In this document: positions 46,119-54,971 of the stretch, in pieces
Numbering within the stretch: position 1 is the first letter of the stretch
How the letters are laid out: each line of letters opens with the position of its first letter
From: Accumulibacter sp.
GTDB lineage: Bacteria > Pseudomonadota > Gammaproteobacteria > Burkholderiales > Rhodocyclaceae
NCBI RefSeq assembly: GCF_029255125.1
Contig: NZ_JAPUVR010000132.1
Span: 1-64,000, forward strand
Length of the DNA stretch: 64,000 bases
Reading direction: 5' to 3'
Translations under genes and position numbers: made by a program
Notes under the pieces: model-generated
Told to the model about the DNA's origin: nothing
Databases searched by the model: none
Seen by the model: the letters and a program-made list of their open reading frames with translations, nothing else

Positions 46119-46819
46119 CTTGATTCCTTCAGCGCACTATTCAGCGCATCCTCGATCAGTGGCAGCGACGACGGGCTGGCGATTACTCGGTCATTGACAA
46201 TCAGGCTGGGCGCGCGCGTGACGCCCCAGGTGTTCGTCGCAGTCCGCCGCAGCGCCTCGACGTGTCCGATGATGGCAGTATTGCGCATGCATCTTTCCGC
46301 CTTCTCGGGCGTGATGTCGAAGTCCTTCAGCACCCGCCAGACGCGCGCTGGAGTCGCCACGTACGACCCTCGTTTCATCCCGTCGGCAAACGACGGATAG
46401 CGCACGGCGGCCTGCATGGCGGCCAGGTGCTGTTCAGCGGGCAGACAGCGGAAGCCGGCCAGCGCCTGCATGTCGTGCCAGGTCAACGGAAAATCGTAGA
46501 CGATCAGGCGCAGCTTGCCGGTGTCGACGTACTTCTCCTTGATCCGGGCAAAAATTCTATCCATCAGATAGGACGTGTCGCCCGACAAACCATAGATCAG
46601 CACTGCGGTCACTTTCGCGTCTGCCTTGCCGAGAACGACCAACTGGTCGTTGAACGGGATCACGTCGTCGTTGAACGTCGCGACAAGCTCGACCAGATCG
46701 GTCGGGAGCTTAGCCGGTGTGGGCGCTGGCTGAGCCGCAGCCAGAGTGGCCGCGAAGGCAAACGCAGCGCCCGCCAACCAAGGCCTCGCACCACCCGCCA
46801 AGCGCTTTCGGGTATTCAT
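46115..46819 (-). CDS. DsbA-family thioredoxin-fold protein lacking the CXXC active site
   Basis: 234 residues from the ATG at 46819 (longer in-frame starts would bury the signal). Signal peptide about 1-29 (AGAAFAFAATLAAA-QP), so periplasmic. The layout matches the DsbA/Thioredoxin_4 family: NDDVIPFNDQLVVLGKADAK leads into the first strand, but the usual CPxC is replaced by YGLSGDTSY. The helical insert (GFRCLPAEQHLAAMQAA) and the C-terminal strand with a cis-Pro-like site (WGVTRAPSLIVND) are kept. Only two Cys remain, far apart in sequence. It cannot act as a normal oxidoreductase; a chaperone, adaptor or binding role is likely. It is divergent from the CHAT gene. Confidence 0.8.
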   Translation of the reverse strand: MNTRKRLAGGARPWLAGAAFAFAATLAAAQPAPTPAKLPTDLVELVATFNDDVIPFNDQLVVLGKADAKVTAVLIYGLSGDTSYLMDRIFARIKEKYVDTGKLRLIVYDFPLTWHDMQALAGFRCLPAEQHLAAMQAAVRYPSFADGMKRGSYVATPARVWRVLKDFDITPEKAERCMRNTAIIGHVEALRRTATNTWGVTRAPSLIVNDRVIASPSSLPLIEDALNSALKESR

Positions 46820-46852
46820 CTGCTTAGTCCAAAATGTAAAGGTGACAAAAAA

Positions 46853-46860
46853 ATTATAAT
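46853..46860. promoter_or_regulatory. Shared -10-like ATTATAAT between divergent genes
   Basis: The palindrome ATTATAAT supplies a TATAAT hexamer on each strand in the AT-rich 85-bp gap between the thioredoxin-fold gene (minus) and the CHAT gene (plus). No convincing -35 is seen at 16-18 bases on either side, so the assignment rests on the -10 and base composition. Confidence 0.4.
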
Positions 46861-46904
46861 CAGTTTTTTTCGCTTTGCGAGCCTTTTCGGGGACAGGCCG
46901 GAAT

Positions 46905-49547
46905 ATGACCAATGCTTTGAACGCGGTTCTCCGACCACTGCTGGCGCGCGCCACATGCAGTCTGCAGTGGTGGATTGCCGGCCAGCCAGCTCGGCGCCTT
47001 GCCGTACTTTTCGCGTGCTACGCCCTATTCCTGAGTAGCTGGCTGGTGTTTCCGAGCCCCGCTGCCGCCCAGGAGAGCGACCGCTGGGACGACCTGATGG
47101 AGCAGGCGTCGATCTCGCTGGCCCGCGAGGATCTGGCTGCCGCGCGGCAGGCGACGACGCAGGCGGCCCGCCTCGCCGAGTACGAGAATGCCGACCGTCT
47201 GGTCAGCAGCCTGGCGTTACTCGCCCGCATCGAACACGAGGCGGGCGATCTGGCCCAGGCAGAACGTGCACTGCGCCAAGCGATCGAGGTGATCGATCGC
47301 ATCCCCGGCATGCTCACCGAGGAGAAAGCGACGCTGCACAACAATCTGGGTACGGTGCTCGACCAGCGCGGCGACCTGGCCGGGGCTGAACGGAACTACG
47401 TGACCGCGATGAAATTGCGCGATTCGCTGCCGGGCGCGCAAACGCAGGCGCGCTTCGCCCTCTGGTTGAATCTTGCCGGCCTGGTCGACCGCCGCGGGGA
47501 TTCTGCTCGGGCGCTCGAACTGTATCAGCGTGCCGAGCAGCATCTGCCGACCGACTCGCCGCTGGCCCGGGCGCAGCTCGCTAACAACCTGGGCACGCTG
47601 CTCTACCGTCTCGGTCGCCTGCCGGAAGCACGTCAGCGCCTGAGCGAAGCGCTCCAAGGCCTGGACGCGGGCAGCAGCGCGCTGCTTGCCGCCTCGCTGC
47701 AGCACAACCTGGGGACCATCGAACTGCAGGCGGGTGAGCTCGAGAGCGCCGGCCGCCACCTGCGCGAGGCCGAGGCACGACGGCGCGCGCTGCTCGGCGA
47801 GCAGCATCGCGACACTGCGCGCACGCTGCTTGCTCTGGCGCTGCTGCTCGAGCGACAGGGCCAGGCGGAAGCGGGTTTGGTGGCGGCGCGCTCCGGCAGC
47901 TCGGGCATGACGGCTAGCCTGCTCGCCAGTGCGGGAACGTCGGCGGCAAGCGCCTTGGCGCAGGAGCGGCGCGAGTGGCGGGAGGGTTTCCTCACCCACC
48001 TCAGCCTGCTGGCGAAGGCGGAAAAGGACGTGCAGCGGCGCGCTGGCGAAGCGTTTCAGTTGATCCAGGCAGCCAAACACGGCGAACTGGCGCGCGTCTT
48101 TGCCGACTCTGCCGCCGGTGTCGGAGCACCCGGCGACCTTGGCCGGCGAACACGTGAAATTCGCGCCCAGGTGGCGCGTTACCAACAGAAGGAGCGCGAG
48201 CTACTCCAGCAGTTGCAGGACACGCGCTCGCTCGGCGACCGGCAACTTGCCCTGCGCACCCAACTGGCGCGTGAGCGCGAGACGCTCGAGCGCATGCAGG
48301 AGCAACTGGCGCAGGCGCATCCACGCTATCACGAACTCGTTTCAGGACGCGTCGTTGCAGCAGAGGCATTGCCCACACTGCTGCGCGATGATGAAGCACT
48401 GCTCGCTTTCCTGGTCGGCGGACAGCAGACCTTCCTGGTCGTCGCGACGCGCAGCGATCTGCGTTTTTTTGCTTTGCCTGTTGGCCGGACGAGCCTCGAC
48501 GCGCTCGTTCGCCGCATTCGTTCGACGGTTGATCCGGAGAGCGACGATGAGGTAGCTTTTGCCTTTCAGGAGGCCAGTCAACTCTACCAACAGCTGCTTG
48601 CGCCGGCCGCCGACGTTCTGGCCGAAAAGGCGGTCTGGTTCGTCCTGCCGGACGGCCCGCTGGAAAGTCTGCCGCTCAGCTTGCTGTTGAAATCGCCGAG
48701 CGCGGCTGCGCGCAGTCACGCGGAGTGGTTGCGCCTGCCCTGGGTCGGGCGGCAACACGCGTTGGCGACCTTGCCCTCGGTCAGCGCGCTGGCGCTTGCC
48801 CGCACACAGAGCCTGCCCACTCCGGCGCCCGAGCCCCTGCTCGCTTTTGCCGATCCGGCGCTCGGCGCGCCGAGCCCGGGCGCGACCCGGGCGACCCGAC
48901 GGCCGCTGAAGCGCGGCCTGTGGGGCGAGCAGCGGGTCGCCGATCCGACCCGGATACGGGCGCTCGCGCCCTTGCCGGAAACCGCCGATGAAGCCCGGGC
49001 CGTGGCTGCCGCGCTGGGTGGCGGGCGCATCTTTCTGCGCGAGGAAACCCGCGAAAGCAAGGTGAAAAGCATCGACCTGTCGCTTTATCGAAATGTACTC
49101 TTCGCGACGCACGGCGCGATGGCCAGCGATTTCGTCGATTTTGGCGAGCCGGCGCTGGTGATGACTCCGCCGGCGGTTGCCAGCGAGCTCGACGATGGTC
49201 TGTTGTCGGCGAACGAGATCGCCAGCCTGCGGCTGAACGCCGACTGGGTTCTGCTCTCGGCGTGCAACACCGCTGCCGCTGACGGCACGCCTGGCGCCGA
49301 AGGCCTTTCTGGCCTCGCCAAATCGTTCTTTCATGCCGGCGCCCGCAACCTGCTCGTCTCGCACTGGGCGGTGGTCTCCGAGTCTACCGTCCTGATCACC
49401 ACCGGTGCTTTCCGCGAGCTGGCGGCGCAGCCACAACACGGCAGGATTCGGGCACTGCACAAGGCGGTCGTGCAGGTGATGAACGACGAGCGCTATCGTC
49501 ACCCGGTATTTTGGGCGCCGTTCGTTCTCGTTGGCGAGGGGCGCTGA
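46905..49547 (+). CDS. Exported TPR-CHAT domain protein
   Basis: Caspase-family (CHAT) putative protease with TPR repeats. About 880 residues from the ATG at 46905; a TTG at 46875 is less likely. A hydrophobic stretch (about 31-55) ending SPAAAQ suggests a signal peptide or membrane anchor, placing the body in the periplasm. TPR repeats span about 60-350 (NNLGTLLYRLGRLPEARQRL), a coiled coil about 410-490, and CHAT about 590-880. The His-Cys dyad is visible: His736 in VLFATHGAMASD and Cys787 in WVLLSACNTAAADG, with SGLAKSFFHAGARNLL after it. An OmpA-like gene follows. Confidence 0.88.
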   Translation: MTNALNAVLRPLLARATCSLQWWIAGQPARRLAVLFACYALFLSSWLVFPSPAAAQESDRWDDLMEQASISLAREDLAAARQATTQAARLAEYENADRLVSSLALLARIEHEAGDLAQAERALRQAIEVIDRIPGMLTEEKATLHNNLGTVLDQRGDLAGAERNYVTAMKLRDSLPGAQTQARFALWLNLAGLVDRRGDSARALELYQRAEQHLPTDSPLARAQLANNLGTLLYRLGRLPEARQRLSEALQGLDAGSSALLAASLQHNLGTIELQAGELESAGRHLREAEARRRALLGEQHRDTARTLLALALLLERQGQAEAGLVAARSGSSGMTASLLASAGTSAASALAQERREWREGFLTHLSLLAKAEKDVQRRAGEAFQLIQAAKHGELARVFADSAAGVGAPGDLGRRTREIRAQVARYQQKERELLQQLQDTRSLGDRQLALRTQLARERETLERMQEQLAQAHPRYHELVSGRVVAAEALPTLLRDDEALLAFLVGGQQTFLVVATRSDLRFFALPVGRTSLDALVRRIRSTVDPESDDEVAFAFQEASQLYQQLLAPAADVLAEKAVWFVLPDGPLESLPLSLLLKSPSAAARSHAEWLRLPWVGRQHALATLPSVSALALARTQSLPTPAPEPLLAFADPALGAPSPGATRATRRPLKRGLWGEQRVADPTRIRALAPLPETADEARAVAAALGGGRIFLREETRESKVKSIDLSLYRNVLFATHGAMASDFVDFGEPALVMTPPAVASELDDGLLSANEIASLRLNADWVLLSACNTAAADGTPGAEGLSGLAKSFFHAGARNLLVSHWAVVSESTVLITTGAFRELAAQPQHGRIRALHKAVVQVMNDERYRHPVFWAPFVLVGEGR

Positions 49548-49748
49548 CGCCCACTCGCGGGCGGACGCGCCAGGCCGAAGATTTTTTCTCTCCCCCGAGT
49601 CCGGCGAACAGCGTATGCTTTGCATTGTTGCGGCACCGACCGTGCCGCCGGGAGGCGCGCGTGCGAACGCGGGCCACGGCGGTGAAACTGAAGCCGGATG
49701 GCGGTGGTCGGAACCCGTATCGAGTGGTCTGCACTGGGAGGAATGGAA

Positions 49749-50303
49749 ATGAAATTTCGCGCGCTTCTCGCGTTGGTCTTGGGCACGCTGGTGCCAATGG
49801 TCGCGCTTGCGCAGACAGAACGTCTGCTCAAGCCTGAGGAAATCAATGAAAAAGCACTCGTCGAACTGCTCGCTCCAGAGGAAACGGGAGCCCCGGCCAA
49901 GCGACGGACACGTTCGATCAACGTGACGCGCGAGGAAAGTGCGCAGCCGGCCGCCAAACCGGCGGCAGCCTCCCTGTTGATCACTTTCGAAACCAATTCG
50001 GCCGGCCTGACACCGGCCGGCAAGCAATCGCTGGATGTTGTCGGTCGCGCATTGAGCTCGGAAAAGCTGTCTTCGTACCGTTTTGCCATCGAAGGGCATT
50101 CCGATCCGCGCGGCGGCGAGGCCTACAACATGCGTCTATCGCAGTCGCGCGCCGAAAGCGTGGTCGGTTATCTCGCCGAGAATCACCAGATCGAACGCGG
50201 TCGACTGACGCCCGTTGGCAAGGGACCGACCCAACTGCTCAATCCGGCACGACCCGAGGCACCGGAAAACCGTCGCGTCACGATCAAGCGCCTGGACAAC
50301 TAG
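49749..50303 (+). CDS. OmpA family peptidoglycan-binding protein
   Basis: 184 residues from the ATG at 49749 (GGGAG 8 bases upstream; the ATG at 49743 is too close to it). Signal peptide about 1-21 (LALVLGTLVPMVALA), a linker, then one OmpA C-terminal domain (about 75-180): LLITFETNSAGLTPAGKQSL, IEGHSDPRGGEAYNMRLSQS, RAESVVGYL, and LNPARPEAPENRRV. The NxxLSxxRAxxV region binds peptidoglycan. No barrel and no lipobox are present, so it is a soluble periplasmic wall-binding protein. It lies 200 bases after the CHAT gene and ends 26 bases before the convergent kinase gene. Confidence 0.9.
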   Translation: MKFRALLALVLGTLVPMVALAQTERLLKPEEINEKALVELLAPEETGAPAKRRTRSINVTREESAQPAAKPAAASLLITFETNSAGLTPAGKQSLDVVGRALSSEKLSSYRFAIEGHSDPRGGEAYNMRLSQSRAESVVGYLAENHQIERGRLTPVGKGPTQLLNPARPEAPENRRVTIKRLDN

Positions 50304-50328
50304 CCTACCCGGCTCAGGCGCCAGCCGG

Positions 50329-52230
50329 TCAGTCGATTTCTTCGATACTGAAGACAGCAGCGCCGTAGCGCGACGAGCACTTCTGCTGGCCGGAGGGGCA
50401 GATGACCTTGCCGGCAAACGGATTGCCGGCACCCGTCGGCGCCTCGGCGGCGATCTTTGCTGCCTGTTTGAGCGGAAATTCGGCAAACGGATCAATCTTT
50501 TTCAGTCCGGCGGCAGTGAAGTCGCGGCGGTTTTCCGAGACGAAGGCGACGAAACGGTTGGTCCCGGCAGGTCCGGCAGCCGTCATTGCCCAACCCGAAC
50601 GCGGCAGATTCAGTTCGCCGTCGCCAGCAATCGCGTTGTCCGCATCGATCGCGTTTGGAAAGAGCAGATTGAAGTGACTGCGGTCGGTCCCCACCATCAG
50701 GATGTAAAGGTAACCGGGCTTGAGCGAAGTCACCCGAAAGCGCAGCTTGTCCTGACCGATCCTTACCTTTGCCTTTTCGGGCAGGACGGTGACCAGATGT
50801 TCGACATCGCGCTGGCGGTGAATCTCTTCCAGCATGTCCACCGGATCGAAAGTCTTCCCGCCACGTCCGGCCGCGCCGTTCTTGCCGAGCAGCAGGTCGA
50901 CCAGTTCCTTCTCGGTGACGCCCTGCCCCCCTGCCGTGGCCACTTTCGTCTGGCCAGACGGTGTCGTCGGCTCGTCGGCGCGCGTCGATGAGGTGCCGGC
51001 CGCGCTAGCGGGCGGCTGCGCAGCCGTCGGCAAGGCTGCCGGTGTGGGCGTCGTCGCCGCCGACTGAGGGGTCGGCGCGACTGGCGTCGCCGGCTGCGGG
51101 CGCAGCGCGTAATACGCTCCCGCGCTCGCCAACAGCGCGGCGCCCGCCAAGCCAGCGAGCAGCCCGGTCCGCTTCTTCCCCGACAGCGGCGCGGCTTCGC
51201 GAGCCGCTTCGCCGGCAGTTCCCCTTTCGGCCAGCGCAGGCTGGGCAGGCGGCGTTGCGGCATCCTTCTGCGCCAGGAGCGTGCGCCACTCGGCGATCGT
51301 CTGCGGGCGATCTCCCGGCTTGACCGCGAGTGCGCGATCGATCGCGGCAAGGAAACCCGCACTGTAGCGGCCGGCGGCTACCTTGCTCAACGGCGGCATC
51401 GTGTCGTTCATCGAACGGGCGACCGACGGCATCGGCGGCCGCCCGGTAATCGCGTTGTAGACGACCGCTGCCATCGCGTAGATGTCGGTCCACGCCCCCT
51501 GTTTGACCTGCGGCACTTCGGCATACTGTTCGAGCGGCGCGTAGCCCGGCTTCAGAATGACCGTCAGCGCCTGCGTGCGGTCGCTGATGACGCGCCGCGC
51601 TGCGCCGAAATCCAGCAACAGCGGACGACCGTCGGCGAGCAGCAGGATATTGTCGGGCGCAATGTCGCGGTGGAAGCAATTGTCGCGATGGATGACTTCC
51701 AGCGCGTCGAGCAGCGGATTGATGATCGCGCGCAGCCAGTCCTCGCTCGGCGCTTGCGGCATCTTCTGCAAGGCCTGCTTGAGCGTGATCCCTTCGTAGA
51801 ACGGCATCACCATGTAGGCTGTGCCGTTGGCTTCCCAGAAGCGGTATACCTTGACCAGTGCCGGATGGTCGAACTGCGCCAGGATACGCGCCTCGTTGAC
51901 GAAACTGCGCAGGCCAATGGCAAAGGTTTCGGCCAGACGGTCCGACTGGACCGAGACGGTCAGTCCGTCGATGCGCGCCGCCAGCGACGCCGGCATGTAC
52001 TCCTTGAGCGCGATGTTGCGCCCGAGCGATTGATCGTGCGCGAGATAGACAATGCCGAAACCGCCGATGCCGATCAGCCCGGTGATCTCGAACTCGCCAA
52101 TCATGGTGCCGACCGACAGCGCGTTGCTCTCCTTGTCGACGGCTATCGCCGCCGCGGCTGCGGGCGACGCGGGAGCTGCCTTGGCGGGCAGGACCCAGGT
52201 CTTGTCTTGGTCTTCTTCTGAGGCAGGCAT
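50329..52230 (-). CDS. Transmembrane Ser/Thr protein kinase with DUF4384 domain
   Basis: Hanks-type kinase. About 633 residues from the ATG at 52230 with GGGGAG upstream; a GTG at 52248 is possible. Kinase domain about 45-310: Gly loop GIGGFGIVYLAHD, Lys in IALKEYMP, catalytic HRDIAPDNILL, metal loop LLDFGAARR. A membrane helix (about 350-375, LLAGLAGAALLASAGAYYAL) and a Pro/Ala/Thr-rich stalk follow, then a C-terminal DUF4384 domain (about 490-600, LKPGYLYILMVGTDRSHFNL and LPRSGWAMTAAGPAG), which should face the periplasm. DUF4384 often occurs with caspase-like proteins, and a CHAT gene is the close neighbour. Confidence 0.92.
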   Translation of the reverse strand: MPASEEDQDKTWVLPAKAAPASPAAAAAIAVDKESNALSVGTMIGEFEITGLIGIGGFGIVYLAHDQSLGRNIALKEYMPASLAARIDGLTVSVQSDRLAETFAIGLRSFVNEARILAQFDHPALVKVYRFWEANGTAYMVMPFYEGITLKQALQKMPQAPSEDWLRAIINPLLDALEVIHRDNCFHRDIAPDNILLLADGRPLLLDFGAARRVISDRTQALTVILKPGYAPLEQYAEVPQVKQGAWTDIYAMAAVVYNAITGRPPMPSVARSMNDTMPPLSKVAAGRYSAGFLAAIDRALAVKPGDRPQTIAEWRTLLAQKDAATPPAQPALAERGTAGEAAREAAPLSGKKRTGLLAGLAGAALLASAGAYYALRPQPATPVAPTPQSAATTPTPAALPTAAQPPASAAGTSSTRADEPTTPSGQTKVATAGGQGVTEKELVDLLLGKNGAAGRGGKTFDPVDMLEEIHRQRDVEHLVTVLPEKAKVRIGQDKLRFRVTSLKPGYLYILMVGTDRSHFNLLFPNAIDADNAIAGDGELNLPRSGWAMTAAGPAGTNRFVAFVSENRRDFTAAGLKKIDPFAEFPLKQAAKIAAEAPTGAGNPFAGKVICPSGQQKCSSRYGAAVFSIEEID

Positions 52231-52372
52231 GAATCTCCCCGGTTTCACGGCTACGGACGCCAGCCGTGCATTCTGCCGCAGTTTTCTCGCCCGGCAAAGC
52301 CATTGGCGGGAGCGGCAAAGCGGCCCGCGCCTGGCGCCAGCGTGGCAGCGCGCGTCGGTGCGAAGCCGGCAG

Positions 52373-53116
52373 TCAGATCTTCAGGCCGCCGTCGAGTTCG
52401 ATAACGGTTCCCGTCAGATAGTCGTTCGCGGCAGCAAACATCACCGCGTCGGCCACTTGCTCGGGCGTGCCGAGTCGACGCAGCGGAATCCGCGCAAGCC
52501 ATTCGTCAAGGCGTTGCCGACTCATCGCCGCGTGCGTCGACGCGGTGTCGATGAAGCCCGGCGCGATCGCCAGCGCGCGGATGCCCAGCGCGCCCAGTTC
52601 CTTCGCCCACGATAGCGCCAGCGCATTGCTGCCCGCCTTGGCTGCGGCATACGCGCTCTGGCCGGCGTTGCCGCGTGCGGCTACCGAACTGATATTGATG
52701 ATCAAGCCGCGCGTACGGCGGCGGATCATCTGTTCGGCAACGCACGCTCCCATGACGAGGGCGGTCGTCAGATTGAGTCGCAGCGACTTCTCCCAAAGCG
52801 CAAGATCGTGCCGACCGCCTGCCCGGTCGAGCAGATTGAACAGCGGCGCGCTGCAGATCCAGCCGGCGGCATTAACCAGGAGATCGATGCGTCCATGCTC
52901 CTGAACGACGGTCTCGACAACCCTTGCCGCCTGCTCGGGGTCGGCGACATCGCACTTGAAGACCGTGATCCGCTCGCTCGTCAGTTCGCCGAGCAGATCC
53001 TCGTTGAGATCGAGCGCCGCTACCCGGCATCCGGCGTCGGCCAGCGTCAGGGCGATGCAGCGCCCGATGTTCTGGGCTGCCCCGGTCACCACTGCTACCG
53101 CACCCTCAAGCTTCAT
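52373..53116 (-). CDS. Short-chain dehydrogenase/reductase (FabG-like)
   Basis: NAD(P)-dependent oxidoreductase. 247 residues from the ATG at 53116, overlapping the end of the acyl carrier gene by 11 bases. Cofactor motif VTGAAQNIGR, NAAG, catalytic Ser in IINISSVAARG and YAAAK, C-terminal GTVIELDGGLKI. The coupling to an acyl carrier protein suggests reduction of a carrier-bound 3-oxo group, as FabG does, but the real substrate is not known. The kinase gene lies 142 bases further downstream on the same strand. Confidence 0.9.
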   Translation of the reverse strand: MKLEGAVAVVTGAAQNIGRCIALTLADAGCRVAALDLNEDLLGELTSERITVFKCDVADPEQAARVVETVVQEHGRIDLLVNAAGWICSAPLFNLLDRAGGRHDLALWEKSLRLNLTTALVMGACVAEQMIRRRTRGLIINISSVAARGNAGQSAYAAAKAGSNALALSWAKELGALGIRALAIAPGFIDTASTHAAMSRQRLDEWLARIPLRRLGTPEQVADAVMFAAANDYLTGTVIELDGGLKI

Positions 53117-53354
53117 CGTCAAGCAATCCTCGCTGGCGAAGCTGGTCGACAACGGCGGCAACCGACGTCATCTCGGCGATCTGGTCGGCCTCCAACATGA
53201 TCCGATAGTGCTCTTCGAGGCTGATGATCAGTTCCATGTGCGCCAGCGAATCCCAGGCCTCGGTGGTTTGCATCGATGTCGTCAGGTCGATCGCGCTGAG
53301 CGGGAGTTTGAGTGCGGCTGCGATCAGCCGGAAGAGTTCGTTGCTTGTCGTCAT
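53106..53354 (-). CDS. Acyl carrier protein
   Basis: 82 residues. The phosphopantetheine site is the Ser in TEAWDSLAHMELIISLEE, a variant of the DSL motif, within a four-helix ACP fold that is acidic overall. Length and divergence from housekeeping AcpP suggest a dedicated carrier. It lies between the aminotransferase gene (15 bases upstream) and the dehydrogenase gene (overlapping), so the three are one operon. No ketosynthase or ligase that would load it is adjacent. Confidence 0.9.
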   Translation of the reverse strand: MTTSNELFRLIAAALKLPLSAIDLTTSMQTTEAWDSLAHMELIISLEEHYRIMLEADQIAEMTSVAAVVDQLRQRGLLDDEA

Positions 53355-53369
53355 GGTGGCGAGCGTCGG

Positions 53370-54494
53370 TCATTGGCCGCAGGCAAGAATGTCGATCACG
53401 CGATCGACGATGCTTGCTTCGAGGTCGGGATACGTCGGCAGGCAAAGAACCTGCGCGGCCATTCGGGTCGCTACCGGCAGGTTGGCGTGCGTTGCCGAGG
53501 CAATTCCGCGATACATCGGGAGATCGCTGATCAAGGGATAGAAGTAGCGTCGAACGTGGATGTGATTGCGCCGAAACACATCATAAAGCTGATCGCGGGA
53601 AAGCGGATAGTCAGCACCGATGAGGACCGGGAAGTATCCGCCGTTTGGCGTGACGCCGACGACCTGCGGCAGGCAGCGGACGCCCGGAATGTCGGCAATC
53701 GCCGCCCGGTAGCGGCGATCGATGGCCAGGCGCGCAGCGATCGCGTGGTGAACGTACCTGATCTGCAACAAACCGAGCGCCGCCTGGAACTCGTTCATCT
53801 TGCCGTTGATCCCCGGTGCGACGACCGTCACCTCGTCGGCAAAGCCGAAATTCTTCAGATAGTCGATCCGCTGCTTCAGTTTCGCATCGTGGCAAACGAT
53901 GGCGCCACCTTCGAAGGTGTTGAACACCTTGGTCGCATGAAAACTCAACACCGAGAGGTCGCCCAGCGCCAGCAACGAGCGCCCGTCGAGCGTCACGCCG
54001 AAGGCATGCGCTGCGTCGTAGATCAGTTTGATGCCATAAGTATCGGCGATCTGCTGCAAGCGTTCGCCGGCGCAGGGATTGCCGTAACAATGTACGGGCA
54101 GGATGGCAGTCGTGCGCGGGCTGATTGCCGCCTCGACCTGTTCCTCGTCGAGGTTGCAGGTGTCGCGCCGGATATCGACGAAAACCGGCTTGATGCCGTT
54201 CCAGAGCAGCGCGTGCGTCGTCGCGGCGAAAGTGTACGGGGTGGTGATCACCTCGCCGGTGATGCGCAGTGCCTGCAGTGCAGTGATCAGCGCCAGCGTA
54301 CCGTTGGCGAACAGGCAGACATGCGGGACGCCCAGATACTCGCGCAATGCTTCCTCGAACTGCTGGTGAAACGGGCCGCCATTGGTCAGCCGCCGGCTCT
54401 CCCAGATCTGCGCGAGGTAGGGCAGGAATTCCTCCAGCGGGGGAAGATACGGGCGAGTGAGGAAGGTCGTCGTGGCTTCGGTCTTGGTTTCCAT
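53370..54494 (-). CDS. DegT/DnrJ/EryC1/StrS family aminotransferase
   Basis: PLP-dependent aminotransferase that makes amino sugars from keto sugars, or related amines. 374 residues. Motifs: LTNGGPFHQQFEEAL, LFANGTLALITAL, TPYTFAATTHALLW, DAAHAFGV, PLP Lys in SFHATKVFNTFEGGA and GINGKMNEFQAALGLLQ. The C-terminal segment HVRRYFYPL is also typical. With the carrier protein and dehydrogenase it could make and acylate a 4-amino sugar, but no acyltransferase or sugar dehydratase is nearby. Confidence 0.93.
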   Translation of the reverse strand: METKTEATTTFLTRPYLPPLEEFLPYLAQIWESRRLTNGGPFHQQFEEALREYLGVPHVCLFANGTLALITALQALRITGEVITTPYTFAATTHALLWNGIKPVFVDIRRDTCNLDEEQVEAAISPRTTAILPVHCYGNPCAGERLQQIADTYGIKLIYDAAHAFGVTLDGRSLLALGDLSVLSFHATKVFNTFEGGAIVCHDAKLKQRIDYLKNFGFADEVTVVAPGINGKMNEFQAALGLLQIRYVHHAIAARLAIDRRYRAAIADIPGVRCLPQVVGVTPNGGYFPVLIGADYPLSRDQLYDVFRRNHIHVRRYFYPLISDLPMYRGIASATHANLPVATRMAAQVLCLPTYPDLEASIVDRVIDILACGQ

Positions 54495-54596
54495 GGCGCG
54501 GCGTGCAACCGAAAAGATGTATGGCCCTATTATGCACTGCCCAGCGCTCGTCGCGATCCTTGAATTAAGGCCGTATTGCTCGCCATCGGGCGGGTG

Positions 54597-54971
54597 CTAA
54601 AGCGCGCCTGGCGCGAGCCGTCGAAAGCGCTCGATGATCGTCCGCGTAGCCAGCGACATGCGCTCGTCCAGCCGCTCGTCGCTGGCGCCCAGGAAATGCA
54701 GCGCACAGGCATCATCGCCGGCGCGCGGCTGTCCCGCCGCCTGCGCCAGGTAGACCTGGTGAGAATTGGTCGCCGACTCGTGCACGAAGAGGAAGCCTAT
54801 CGACGCGGCGGTCAGGCCGGTCTCCTCGCCAAGTTCGCGGATCGCCGCCTGAGCGGGCGACTCATCCGGGTTGATCCCGCCACCGGGCAGCAGAACCAGT
54901 CCGCCGCGGTTCTCGACGAGCAGAATGCGGCGCTCGATTTCGACGATCACCGTGGCTCTTTGTCGTTTCAC
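54597..54971 (-). CDS. Nudix hydrolase
   Basis: Hydrolyses a nucleoside diphosphate linked to another group. 124 residues. The Nudix box is readable as GGGINPDESPAQAAIRELGE followed by ETGL, giving the RExxEE metal site. The protein is short and has no extra domain. It is on the same strand as the aminotransferase operon, 102 bases upstream. Substrate not predictable. Confidence 0.9.
   Translation of the reverse strand: MKRQRATVIVEIERRILLVENRGGLVLLPGGGINPDESPAQAAIRELGEETGLTAASIGFLFVHESATNSHQVYLAQAAGQPRAGDDACALHFLGASDERLDERMSLATRTIIERFRRLAPGAL

Noticed and set aside
50309..50328. Short hairpin between the OmpA-like gene and the convergent kinase gene
   Set aside because: Only a 6-bp stem (CCGGCT/AGCCGG) with an 8-base loop and no T run; too weak to call a terminator.
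52956..54563. 535-codon plus-strand open frame across the aminotransferase and carrier protein genes
   Set aside because: The minus-strand genes here have unambiguous active-site motifs; the plus-strand translation has none.
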